From assembly GCA_902775475.1 (NCBI GenBank), contig CACYME010000016.1, positions 1 through 64,000 of the forward strand: a stretch of 64,000 nt of DNA. The letters run 5' to 3'. A model generated the notes under the pieces. The model ran no database searches, was not told the origin of the DNA, and saw only the letters and a list, made by a program, of their open reading frames with translations. Positions within the stretch are counted from its first letter, which is position 1. Each line of letters opens with the position of its first letter. The stretch is from an uncultured Prevotellaceae bacterium. GTDB taxonomy: Bacteria; Bacteroidota; Bacteroidia; Bacteroidales; Bacteroidaceae. This document shows positions 9,765 to 17,681 of this stretch, piece after piece. The translations under genes were made by a program, and so were the position numbers.

Positions 9765-11216
9765 TTAGATTGTTTTCAACACCATGAGCAGATGATTCCA
9801 CACCATTTGCACCGTGGGGATGAGCAAGCGCTCATCGGGTGTATGTACATCGCGCAGCGTGGGGCCGAAACTCACCATGTCGAGCTGAGGATAGCGCTCG
9901 GAGAAGAGGCCGCACTCAAGACCAGCGTGGATGCCGCGCACGACGGGGTCTTTTCCGAACAATTCCTTGTAGCAGGCTACCACCGTGTCGCGCAAATGGC
10001 TCTCGGCACGCATCTTCCAGGCAGGATAGCCATCGCTCGACCAGGCCTCGGCACCTGCCAGCTGGAAGGTGGCGCGGATGGTGGCACACATATTGTCGAG
10101 GTTCGACATGACATTGCTACGCTGCGATGAAAGCACCGTCATCTCGGTTTCAGAAGAATGAACCGCAGCTATATTAGAAGAGGTCTCCACCATGCCGTTC
10201 AGTGCCGGGTCCTGACAGATGGCATAGACGCCGTTGTCTACGGCCTGCAATGCATAGATGAAGCGACGAGCCACCTCGGGGTCGATGACTGGCTCGGCAT
10301 CGGCGCTCTCCATCGACCAGACCATCTGCGTGTCAGTCACGCGGAACTCTTCTTCCACCTGGGCGGCAAAGACGTTCCAGTCGGCCTTAACGTTCTCCTT
10401 CACCGCATTTGGAACGGCTATGACGAAGAGACCGTCACGAGGTATGGCATTGTGGAGCTTGCCCGAATGGAACTGCGCCAGACGCACTCCCTCATAGCGG
10501 CTCAGCGTCTGGAAGAGGAAACGCCCCAGCAGTTTGATGGCGTTGGCGCGTTTCTTGTTGATGTCGTCGCCAGAGTGGCCACCCGTGAGTCCTTTCAGCT
10601 GGGCCTTCAGGAAGAAGGAGCCTGCAGGAGCCTCCTCGCGCTGGAACGTGAACTTGGCCGTGGTGTTACGTCCGCCGGCACACGAGACGAAGATCTCGCC
10701 CTCGTCCTCAGAATCGAGGTTGATGAGGTAGTCGCCCGTCATAAAGCCAGCCTTCATGCCCTCAGCGCCACTCAGTCCCGTCTCCTCATCGCGTGTAAAT
10801 ACGCACTCCAGAGGGCCATGCTCAATGTCGTCGGCCTCAAGGATGGCCAGCTCGATGGCACAGCCAATGCCGTCGTCGGCACCCAGCGTGGTGCCCTTGG
10901 CGCGCAGCCACTCTCCGTCCACATAGGTCTGGATGGCATCCTTATCGAAATCGAACTCCACGTCGACCAGCTTGTCGCATACCATGTCCATGTGACTCTG
11001 CAGGATGACAGTCTTGCGGTCTTCATATCCCTTGGTAGCGGGCTTGCGGATAATGACGTTGCCCGTTTCATCAACCTTTGTGTCGAGTCCATGACTATCA
11101 CCCCACTGACGCAGGTATTCAATCATCTTCTCCTCGCGCTTTGAAGGACGCGGAATACTGTTAATCTTTGCAAACTGCTCGAATACAGAAGCAGGTTTTA
11201 ACTCGTTTTTATTCAT
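9765..11216 (-). CDS. pepD: Aminoacyl-histidine dipeptidase (M20 family)
   Basis: 483 residues. The M20C metallopeptidase pattern is clear: QSHMDMVC (zinc-ligand His and catalytic Asp), GTTLGADDGIG (bridging Asp), TRDEETGLSGA (catalytic Glu and zinc Glu), INLDSEDEGEIFVSCAGG, and HAGLECG near the C-terminus. It hydrolyses Xaa-His dipeptides such as carnosine and other dipeptides in the cytoplasm. It is the first gene of a leftward operon whose next gene, uvrA, starts directly after its stop codon. A -7 box (11270-11277) lies 53 nt upstream. Confidence 0.95.
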   Translation of the reverse strand: MNKNELKPASVFEQFAKINSIPRPSKREEKMIEYLRQWGDSHGLDTKVDETGNVIIRKPATKGYEDRKTVILQSHMDMVCDKLVDVEFDFDKDAIQTYVDGEWLRAKGTTLGADDGIGCAIELAILEADDIEHGPLECVFTRDEETGLSGAEGMKAGFMTGDYLINLDSEDEGEIFVSCAGGRNTTAKFTFQREEAPAGSFFLKAQLKGLTGGHSGDDINKKRANAIKLLGRFLFQTLSRYEGVRLAQFHSGKLHNAIPRDGLFVIAVPNAVKENVKADWNVFAAQVEEEFRVTDTQMVWSMESADAEPVIDPEVARRFIYALQAVDNGVYAICQDPALNGMVETSSNIAAVHSSETEMTVLSSQRSNVMSNLDNMCATIRATFQLAGAEAWSSDGYPAWKMRAESHLRDTVVACYKELFGKDPVVRGIHAGLECGLFSERYPQLDMVSFGPTLRDVHTPDERLLIPTVQMVWNHLLMVLKTI

Positions 11217-11255
11217 TTTTAATGCTATTTATTGAGTGATTCGGATTTTATTGCT

Positions 11256-11263
11256 TATCTTTG
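11256..11263 (+). promoter_or_regulatory. -7 box for the rightward small membrane protein-ompH-nhaD unit
   Basis: TATCTTTG on the plus strand, 20 nt before the start codon at 11284; it is only 6 bp from the opposing pepD -7 box. Confidence 0.6.
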
Positions 11264-11269
11264 CACCCG

Positions 11270-11277
11270 CAAAAGTA
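11270..11277 (-). promoter_or_regulatory. -7 box for the pepD-uvrA-cdd operon
   Basis: TACTTTTG on the minus strand. The two divergent promoters overlap, so polymerase binding at one should hinder the other. Confidence 0.6.
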
Positions 11278-11283
11278 ATAAAA

Positions 11284-11511
11284 ATGGTTGAGAAAATCGT
11301 CATTGTCACGTTAATAATTGCTATATCGGTAGCTTTTTTGTGCGTAAAAGTGTTTTTTCGGAAGAATGGAAGCTTCTCTTCACAGCATATTCACGACTCC
11401 GAGGCCATGCGCCAGCGTGGCATTCACTGCGTACTCGATCAGGACCGTGAGCTGCGAACCCGCAGCCGTTTGGCCGTAAGTGAAAAAAATCAAAATAACA
11501 ACAACCTTTAA
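11284..11511 (+). CDS. Small single-span membrane protein, conserved type in Bacteroidales
   Basis: 75 residues. One N-terminal membrane segment (about residues 4-24, IVIVTLIIAISVAFLCVKVFF) is followed by a short hydrophilic tail with the charged motif HDSEAMRQRGIHCVLDQDRE. I recognise this kind of protein from Bacteroidales genomes but know no function for it. The next gene, an OmpH/Skp-like lipoprotein, begins 3 nt after its stop, so the two are translated from one message. The start at 11284 was chosen because it lies just after the -7 box at 11256 and the segment upstream of it is not protein-like. Confidence 0.7.
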   Translation: MVEKIVIVTLIIAISVAFLCVKVFFRKNGSFSSQHIHDSEAMRQRGIHCVLDQDRELRTRSRLAVSEKNQNNNNL

Positions 11512-11514
11512 CAA

Positions 11515-12090
11515 ATGAAAAAGAACATTATCAAGATTCTGACTCTTGTCGCTGCCATCGCCCTGACAGCATCGTGCAACAATCAACCTTCGAAGATGGA
11601 CGGCGAGGCTGCCGAAAACAGTGAAGAGACGACCGGGCTTCGCATTGCCATCGTGGAACTCGACTCGCTGACCGAGCATTATGAGTATTCCAAGGTGATG
11701 AAGGACTCGCTCGAGAAGATGAGCGCCAACGCCAACACCGTGCTGAGCAATAAGGAAAAAGAGCTTCAGCGCTCGGAAAACAGCATCCGCACGAAACTGC
11801 AGAACAACGGTTTCACCAGCGAGCAGCAGTATAACACCGCCGTGGCCGCTCTGGAACAGGAACGCAACAACGCCGTGGCACTGGCATCGAGACTGAACAA
11901 CGAACTGCAGCAGAAGCAGGCCGACTTCCTGAAAGCCATGCAGGACAGCCTGGACAACTTCCTGGCCGAATACAACAAGGACAAGAAGTACGACATCATT
12001 CTGAACAAGGCCACCGTGCTGCATGCCGCCGACAAATACGACATCACGCAGGATGTCATCAACGGCCTGAACAACCGCTATAAGAAGTAG
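11515..12090 (+). CDS. OmpH/Skp-like periplasmic lipoprotein
   Basis: 191 residues. The signal peptide ends in a lipobox (ALTASC, Cys20). After an acidic linker comes IAIVELDSLTEHYEYSKVM, the first strand of the OmpH/Skp fold. A long coiled-coil hairpin follows (about residues 65-150, rich in Gln, Glu and Asn), and then KKYDIILNKATVLHAADKYDITQDVINGLN, the closing strands. Skp-type proteins hold unfolded outer-membrane proteins in the periplasm. Unlike soluble Skp, this copy should be membrane anchored. It is cotranscribed with the small membrane protein and probably with the antiporter 42 bp downstream. Confidence 0.88.
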   Translation: MKKNIIKILTLVAAIALTASCNNQPSKMDGEAAENSEETTGLRIAIVELDSLTEHYEYSKVMKDSLEKMSANANTVLSNKEKELQRSENSIRTKLQNNGFTSEQQYNTAVAALEQERNNAVALASRLNNELQQKQADFLKAMQDSLDNFLAEYNKDKKYDIILNKATVLHAADKYDITQDVINGLNNRYKK

Positions 12091-12132
12091 CCCTTCGTCA
12101 ATCGTTGGCCCAACACTAAATCTTCAGTCGAA

Positions 12133-13506
12133 GTGACGCTCATCATTGTATTAATGCTCGTCTTCAGCTACATGCTGATAGCCACTGGCCACCTCACGGG
12201 GGTCAACAAGGCTGCTATCGCCATGTTCCTGGGCACCATCGGATGGGTGGTCTTCGTCATCTGGGGCGACGACTTCGTACAGGCCAGGCACGCCGCGGAG
12301 TATGCAGAGTTCCTGGCTGGTGAACCGTCGACGAGCAAGACCGTGAAGTACTTCATCTACGACGAACTGTTCCTGAAGTACGTCGGACGGGCAGCTGCCA
12401 TCGTCATGTTCCTGCTCGCCACCATGTCGATAGTGGAGATACTCAACAACAACGGTTGCTTCGACTTTATCAATGAGTGGATTCGCACTCGCAATCCGAA
12501 GCGCGTGCTGTGGACCATCACCCTGGCCACTTTCTTCCTCTCTGCAACCCTCGACAACCTCACCATCACGATGCTCATGCTGGTCATCATGCACAGCATT
12601 GTGAAGAGCCGCTCTCAGCGCATGCTCATCGGCTCAGCCATCGTGCTGGCTGCCTGCAGTGGAGGCTGTTTCACCGTGATTGGCGACTGTACGGGACTGC
12701 TACTATGGGGCGACGAGGCCATCACCGCCACCTATTTCTCGGCCCACATGGCTCTGCCAGCCATTGCGGCCTGGATTGTTCCAACGATTCTCATCAACCG
12801 CGAGCTTCCCAGCCGACTCGACATCGAATGGACCATTGCCCCCTATCGTGGCGACGACACCCGTCTGAACCGCTGGCAACGCGTGCTGATGCTCTTCGTG
12901 GCCATCGGCGGCCTGTGGTTTGTGCCTACCTTCCTCAGCCTCACACGCCTCTCGCCGTTCCTCGGAGCCCTATGCGTACTCAGCGTTCTCTGGGTGGTGA
13001 ACGAAGCCTTCAACCGCAAGCTGATGAATGCCGACCAGATGTCGCAGCGGCGCTTCCCCCGTGTGCTCCAATATGGAGCCATCCAGCAGATGCTCTTCGT
13101 CATGGGCATCATGCTGGGCATAGGCGTCGTTGCAGAGACGGGGGTATTTGCCGACATTGCCCACTGGATTGATACCTACATCGGCAACATGTGGATTATA
13201 GGCATCCTCGCAGGCTTGTTCAGCAGCCTCGTCGACATGTTCACCATTGCCATCTCTGGCGTCACCCTCTACGACATTGCTCCCGCTGGCGACTATGGCC
13301 AGAATAGTTTCTACTGGCTCATCGTTGCTTTCTCCACTGCCATCGGTGGCTGCCTGCTCTCCGTGGGCAGTGCCTGTGGAATAGCGCTCATGCAGATGGA
13401 GCACATTCGCTTAGGGTGGTATGTCAAGCGCATAGCGCCAAAAGTGCTTGCAGGATGGTTGCTGGGGTTAGCAATCCTTTATGTTGAGTGGCGATTCTTC
13501 ACATAA
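12133..13506 (+). CDS. nhaD: NhaD-type sodium/proton antiporter
   Basis: 457 residues, highly hydrophobic with about 11-12 membrane segments. Sequence typical of the NhaD/ion-transporter superfamily includes FFLSATLDNLTITMLMLVIM, GGCFTVIGDCTGLLLWG and GLFSSLVDMFTIAISGV, which carry the buried Asp and polar residues expected for cation exchange. It would export sodium in exchange for protons at the inner membrane. The start is a GTG at 12133; the ATG at codon 8 (12154) is an alternative. It lies 42 bp after the OmpH-like gene. The gene symbol reflects family membership rather than a tested function. Confidence 0.85.
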   Translation: MTLIIVLMLVFSYMLIATGHLTGVNKAAIAMFLGTIGWVVFVIWGDDFVQARHAAEYAEFLAGEPSTSKTVKYFIYDELFLKYVGRAAAIVMFLLATMSIVEILNNNGCFDFINEWIRTRNPKRVLWTITLATFFLSATLDNLTITMLMLVIMHSIVKSRSQRMLIGSAIVLAACSGGCFTVIGDCTGLLLWGDEAITATYFSAHMALPAIAAWIVPTILINRELPSRLDIEWTIAPYRGDDTRLNRWQRVLMLFVAIGGLWFVPTFLSLTRLSPFLGALCVLSVLWVVNEAFNRKLMNADQMSQRRFPRVLQYGAIQQMLFVMGIMLGIGVVAETGVFADIAHWIDTYIGNMWIIGILAGLFSSLVDMFTIAISGVTLYDIAPAGDYGQNSFYWLIVAFSTAIGGCLLSVGSACGIALMQMEHIRLGWYVKRIAPKVLAGWLLGLAILYVEWRFFT

Positions 13507-13575
13507 AGCGCGTTGTCCTTAATAGTTCCCATAGTTTCCTCTTCCTGTCAGAAAAACGAGACAGCCTAAAAGTAA

Positions 13576-13611
13576 TCTTCCGCGAAGACTTAGAACAAGT
13601 TTCGCGGAAGA
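13576..13611 (-). terminator. Terminator of the GH32-MFS-fructokinase operon
   Basis: Perfect 11-bp stem TCTTCCGCGAA / TTCGCGGAAGA with a 14-nt loop. On the minus strand it is followed by TTACTTTTAGG, the same post-hairpin sequence as at 31604-31645. It may also serve nhaD from the other side. Confidence 0.65.
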
Positions 13612-13664
13612 CTTCTTTCTATATTATCTGCTGTTGAAAGCCCATCAGGGAACATCGTGCTCCC

Positions 13665-14549
13665 CTACCCTACGATGCTGGCGGGCAGCGTGGGCATGGC
13701 ACCATTCTGCGTACAGACGTAGGCAGAAACCTCTACGGCCAGTTTATGGGCCTCGGTGACGGGCTTGCCGCTGAGAATGGCAGCACAGAACGAACCGGTG
13801 AACGAGTCGCCAGCCCCCACGGTGTCAGCCACCTGCACCTTCGGCGTCTCCTGGAACGACATCTGACCAGGCGTAAAGACGTAAGAACCGTTGGTACCGC
13901 AGGTGAGCACGAGCATATCCAGATTGTACTTGCCCAGGATGAGCCAGCACTTGTTCTCGATATCCAAACCGGGATAACCGAACATGCGGCCGATGAGCAC
14001 CAGTTCCTCGTCGTTAATCTTCAGGATATTGCAGCGCTGCAACGACTCCTTAATGACTTCCTTGGTATAGAACTGCTGACGCAGGTTGATGTCGAAAATC
14101 TTCACGCAGTCGGCTGGTGTGGCATCGAGGAACTTGTGGATGGTCTCTCGGCTGACGACGTTGCGCTGTGCAAGCGAGCCGAAGCACACGGCGCGGCAGT
14201 TGCGGGCTATCTGGGCGATATCCTCGTCGAAGGGGATGTTGTCCCATGCCACGTTCTCCTTGATGTCATACGTCGGAATACCCTGCTCGTCGAGCGTCAC
14301 CTGCACGGTACCTGTCGGATAGGGTACGCGGGGCAGCAGGTCGTTCAGATGATGCTCACGCAGGGCGTCGATGGTCTCGTCGGCCAGTTTATCCTCGCCA
14401 AGTGCGCTCACTGCGATGGTGTTGTCCATGCCGAGGAACTGTCCGGCATGATAAGCGAAATTGGCAGGGGCGCCACCCAGTTTCTTACCTTCGGGAAGTA
14501 CATCCCACAGGACTTCTCCGAGTCCTACTACATAACGTTTCTGTTCCAT
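13665..14549 (-). CDS. Fructokinase, PfkB/ribokinase family
   Basis: 294 residues. It carries GEVLWDVLPEGKKLGGAPANFAYH at the N-terminus, the substrate side of sugar kinases, and DTVGAGDSFTGSF at about residues 243-255, the PfkB signature with the catalytic Asp in GAGD. FDINLRQQFY is typical of bacterial fructokinases. It phosphorylates fructose in the cytoplasm using ATP. Its place as last gene after an MFS sugar permease and a GH32 enzyme supports fructose as substrate. It starts 6 bp after the permease stop, so the genes are an operon, closed by the hairpin at 13576-13611. Confidence 0.93.
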   Translation of the reverse strand: MEQKRYVVGLGEVLWDVLPEGKKLGGAPANFAYHAGQFLGMDNTIAVSALGEDKLADETIDALREHHLNDLLPRVPYPTGTVQVTLDEQGIPTYDIKENVAWDNIPFDEDIAQIARNCRAVCFGSLAQRNVVSRETIHKFLDATPADCVKIFDINLRQQFYTKEVIKESLQRCNILKINDEELVLIGRMFGYPGLDIENKCWLILGKYNLDMLVLTCGTNGSYVFTPGQMSFQETPKVQVADTVGAGDSFTGSFCAAILSGKPVTEAHKLAVEVSAYVCTQNGAMPTLPASIVG

Positions 14550-14555
14550 AATGAT

Positions 14556-15716
14556 TTATGCGGTTTTTAGTTGTTTGATATACGTAAAGAGATAGAGCAC
14601 ACCCACGGCCATCACCAGCACAGCGCCAGCCTGCCCCATGGCATCGCTCAGGAAGCCCATGAGCAGCGGGAAGATGGTTCCGCCGAAGAGGCCCATGATC
14701 ATCAGACCTGACACCTCGTTCTGCTTGTCGGGCATCGACTCAAGGGCAGTGGCAAAGCACATGGAGAACACATTAGAGTTTCCATAGCCCACGAGGGCGA
14801 TGGCGGTGTAGAGCATCCACTGTTCCTGTCCAAAGAAGAGACCCACCATCGAGAGTGCCATCATGCAAATAGAGATGATGAAGAACGTGCGCATTTTCAG
14901 CACCCTCAGGAAGAAGGACCCCGTCAGACAGCCGATGGTACGGAATATGAAGTAGAGCGACGTGGCAAAGGCAGCATCGTTGAGCGTCATGCCCAGGCGC
15001 TCCATCAGAATCTTCGGAGCAGTGGTGTTCGTGCCCACGTCGATGCCCACATGACACATGATGCCAAGAAACGACAGCAGCACGATGGGAGTGCCCAGCA
15101 GTTTGAAGCACTCAATGAAGGTCGAGGGCTTGCCTTCGATGGCAGGCTCGTCAATGGGCGTAGCAAAGAGCCACAGAGTGGCCAGGGCACCCACCACGAG
15201 GAAGATGAGGAAGAGCACGCGCCAGTCGTAGCCCAGCGTGGGGATGACCTGCGTGGCACCCCACATGGCCAGATAAGGGGCGATGAACGAGGCAATGGCC
15301 TTGATGAACTGACCGAAGGTGAGCGTCGAAGCCAGATTGCCGCCTCCCATCACGGTCGACACCAGCGGATTGAGCGACGTCTGCATCAGCGCATTACCGA
15401 TGCCCAGCAGCGAGAAGGCCACGAGCATGGTGCCAAATGACTCGCCAAACAGAGGGATGATGAGCGACACCACTGTAACTACCAGCGAGAGCACCACAGT
15501 CTTCTTACGCCCAATCTTGTTCATCAGCATGCCCGTGGGAACGCTGAAGATGAGGAACCAGAAGAATACGAGCGAGGGGAACACGTTGGCTACAGAGTCT
15601 GTCAGTGCCAGGTCTTCTTTCACATAATTGGAGGCAATGCCTACCAAATCCACGAAGCCCATGCAGAAGAAGCAGAGCATCACGGGGATAATCGCAAGTT
15701 TGTTGTTTTTTGCCAT
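14556..15716 (-). CDS. MFS sugar permease, probably fructose:proton symporter
   Basis: 386 residues with 12 predicted membrane segments. Features of the FHS (FucP/GluP-like) branch of the major facilitator superfamily are visible: CFFCMGFVDLVGIASNYVKEDLAL in the first helix, NKIGRKKTV after helix 2, and GIGNALMQTSLNPLVS in helix 4. It would carry a monosaccharide across the inner membrane. The neighbours, a periplasmic or surface GH32 38 bp upstream and a fructokinase 6 bp downstream, make fructose the likely substrate. That substrate is inferred from context. Confidence 0.9.
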   Translation of the reverse strand: MAKNNKLAIIPVMLCFFCMGFVDLVGIASNYVKEDLALTDSVANVFPSLVFFWFLIFSVPTGMLMNKIGRKKTVVLSLVVTVVSLIIPLFGESFGTMLVAFSLLGIGNALMQTSLNPLVSTVMGGGNLASTLTFGQFIKAIASFIAPYLAMWGATQVIPTLGYDWRVLFLIFLVVGALATLWLFATPIDEPAIEGKPSTFIECFKLLGTPIVLLSFLGIMCHVGIDVGTNTTAPKILMERLGMTLNDAAFATSLYFIFRTIGCLTGSFFLRVLKMRTFFIISICMMALSMVGLFFGQEQWMLYTAIALVGYGNSNVFSMCFATALESMPDKQNEVSGLMIMGLFGGTIFPLLMGFLSDAMGQAGAVLVMAVGVLYLFTYIKQLKTA

Positions 15717-15754
15717 TGGTATATGATTTTTAACGTTTTGACAAACGGCTGAAC

Positions 15755-17455
15755 TTAGATATTAATTCCATAGATGGTAGCCTTTCCGCCCTTCACTTTC
15801 AGCGTGTTATAAGGCTCTGAGGGGAACACCAGGTTCGTCATCGACAGCCTGCCCTCGGCATCGAACACCTCGATGGAGCAGCGGTCAATAAAGATGCGCA
15901 GCTGCTTCAGCTGGCCGTGTGTTGGAGCCACAGTTGTCACGGGGAAGGCCTCGCTGAAGCCCACGTTGCCACTCTGTGTGCGGTCCATGGCGAACGTCTG
16001 CTTCTGCTGGTCGTAGCTCATCACCACCTGCTCACCCTTGTCATTGGTCAGCGTCAGCTCCATCGAGCCCTTCACATCGACCACCAGCTCGCAGGCTTCG
16101 CTCAGTTTCTTCTGCTTCTGACCGCGCAGGGCGTTCACCTCGGGCGAAGGCACCACGCCGCAATAGGTCTCCGTGCCGTCGGTGAAGAGATCGAGGTCGC
16201 GCGGCAGGGCATTGGCCGAGCGGAACTGCTTCGTGGGCACGATGCCGGCATACTGCCAGTTACTCATCCAGACTATGGCCACGTGGCGATTGTCAGGAGC
16301 ATTGTCGAACGTAACAGTGGCATAGTGGTCCTTGCCGTAGTCCATCCACTTCGTCACTTCGGGCTTCGACTCGCAGGTGAACCTGTGGCCGTCGAACTGA
16401 CCCACGAAATACTGTGTGGCGCTGCCACCGAAGGGGCCGCCGGGGTTGATGTTGCAGATGAGCATCCACTTCTCCTGACCTGTGCCACGCACGGGAAGGC
16501 GCATCAGGTCGGGACATTCCCACACACCGTCGTGGTTGCCATATTCCTTGCCAAACGAGCTCTCATAGTGCCAGTCCTTCAGGTTGGACGAAGAGTAGAA
16601 CTGCATCTCCTGCCCCACGGCCAGCGGCATGATCCACCGCTGCGTTCCCTCATGCCAGAAGAGGTGCGGGTCGCGGAAGTCGGGCACACCCGAGGTCACT
16701 ACGGGGTTCTTCTCATATTTCTTAAACGTGCGTCCACCGTCGGTCGAATAAGCCATCGACTGGGTCTGAGCCTCAGCCGCTGAAGTGTAGTAGGCCACCA
16801 CGGCATTCTTGCCGTAGCCAGCCGAGTTGTTCTTGTCCACCACGCACGAGCCGCTGAAGATGGTGCCCACGGCGTCGGCCTCGATGGCCGTGCCAAGCGA
16901 CTTCCAGTGGATGAGGTCCTTCGAGACGCTGTGGCCCCACGTCATGTTCTCCCACTGCGAGCCGTAGGGATTCCACTGATAGCAGAGATGCCACTCGCCA
17001 TCCTTATAGAACATGCCATTGGGGTCGTTCATCCAGCCATAGAGCGGTGTGTGGTGATAGAGCGGGCGAAAGCGCTCGCGGTTCGTCGTGTCAAACTCGT
17101 TGCTGTACTTCAGTTCCTTCCAGCAGGCAAAGTCCTTGATGCCCCCCGTCACGCGGCGGTCGCCGTGGAAGATGATGTCGAGCAGTTGTCCGTCCTTTAC
17201 CTCTAAGGGCACGTAGTAGTCCACCTGGTCCACGGCCAGTCTCACATTGGGGCGCCGCAGGCAATGGTTGTTCCCGTCGACGACACGCACATTGGCAATC
17301 TCAGCCTTCTCCTCCACGGGCAGCAGCACGTACTTTTTTCCCTGCTCCATACGCAGCATGGCATGGTTCTCGCCCAGCACCATCGGGCGCGGCTGAGCCT
17401 GGGCCAGCGTAACCGTCGCCAGCGCTGCGAGCATTGTCATGATTGTCTTTCTCAT
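15755..17455 (-). CDS. GH32 fructan hydrolase, periplasmic/secreted
   Basis: 566 residues with a cleavable signal peptide ending in AQA; no lipobox, so probably periplasmic. Residues 25-120 form an N-terminal beta-domain often found before Bacteroidetes GH32 modules. The catalytic five-blade propeller has all three acids: nucleophile Asp144 in WMNDPNG, transition-state Asp262 in FRDPH, and acid/base Glu313 in WECPDL. The C-terminal beta-sandwich ends at IYGINI. It should release fructose from levan- or inulin-type chains, probably exo-acting. It is first in the operon with the permease and fructokinase, which fits fructose production for uptake. The promoter carries the shared operator pair (17492-17556). 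Confidence 0.93.
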   Translation of the reverse strand: MRKTIMTMLAALATVTLAQAQPRPMVLGENHAMLRMEQGKKYVLLPVEEKAEIANVRVVDGNNHCLRRPNVRLAVDQVDYYVPLEVKDGQLLDIIFHGDRRVTGGIKDFACWKELKYSNEFDTTNRERFRPLYHHTPLYGWMNDPNGMFYKDGEWHLCYQWNPYGSQWENMTWGHSVSKDLIHWKSLGTAIEADAVGTIFSGSCVVDKNNSAGYGKNAVVAYYTSAAEAQTQSMAYSTDGGRTFKKYEKNPVVTSGVPDFRDPHLFWHEGTQRWIMPLAVGQEMQFYSSSNLKDWHYESSFGKEYGNHDGVWECPDLMRLPVRGTGQEKWMLICNINPGGPFGGSATQYFVGQFDGHRFTCESKPEVTKWMDYGKDHYATVTFDNAPDNRHVAIVWMSNWQYAGIVPTKQFRSANALPRDLDLFTDGTETYCGVVPSPEVNALRGQKQKKLSEACELVVDVKGSMELTLTNDKGEQVVMSYDQQKQTFAMDRTQSGNVGFSEAFPVTTVAPTHGQLKQLRIFIDRCSIEVFDAEGRLSMTNLVFPSEPYNTLKVKGGKATIYGINI

Positions 17456-17491
17456 TTGGTAATTTGTTTTTAGTTATATGAAAATTTTCTG

Positions 17492-17556
17492 CAAATGTAG
17501 CTATTTTCCCGCAAATACCTCGAAAAGAATGTTACAAATGATAAGAAAAAACGTTC
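17492..17556 (-). promoter_or_regulatory. Operator-promoter of the GH32-MFS-fructokinase operon
   Basis: The -7 box reads TACATTTG on the minus strand (17492-17499). Two pentamers read on the plus strand are GTTAC (17531-17535), 31 nt from the box, and CGTTC (17552-17556), 21 bp further. There is no TTTG at the -33 position. The layout is exactly shared with five other promoters in the cluster. Confidence 0.7.
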
Positions 17557-17627
17557 ATTGTAACATTTTTACTGGGCATTGAACGCTTTTTTGTCTATCA
17601 ACGGGAGTAACGTTTTTCGTTTTTCTT

Positions 17628-17658
17628 TTTGCCGTTCACTTGTTTATTCGTAACTTTG
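17628..17658 (+). promoter_or_regulatory. Consensus promoter of the GH30 gene
   Basis: TTTG (17628-17631), 19 nt, then TAACTTTG (17651-17658). This is a full match to the Bacteroidetes housekeeping consensus, 23 nt before the GH30 start. It lacks the 31/52-nt pentamer pair of its neighbours. Confidence 0.75.
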
Positions 17659-17681
17659 CAACGTAAAAAAACATAATTACT

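Noticed and set aside
17579-17611. CGTTC/GTTAC-type operator for the GH30 gene
   Set aside because: GAACG (17581) and GTAAC (17607) are 26 bp apart and 39 nt from the -7 box, so they do not meet the 21-bp and 31-nt spacing seen in the six other promoters.
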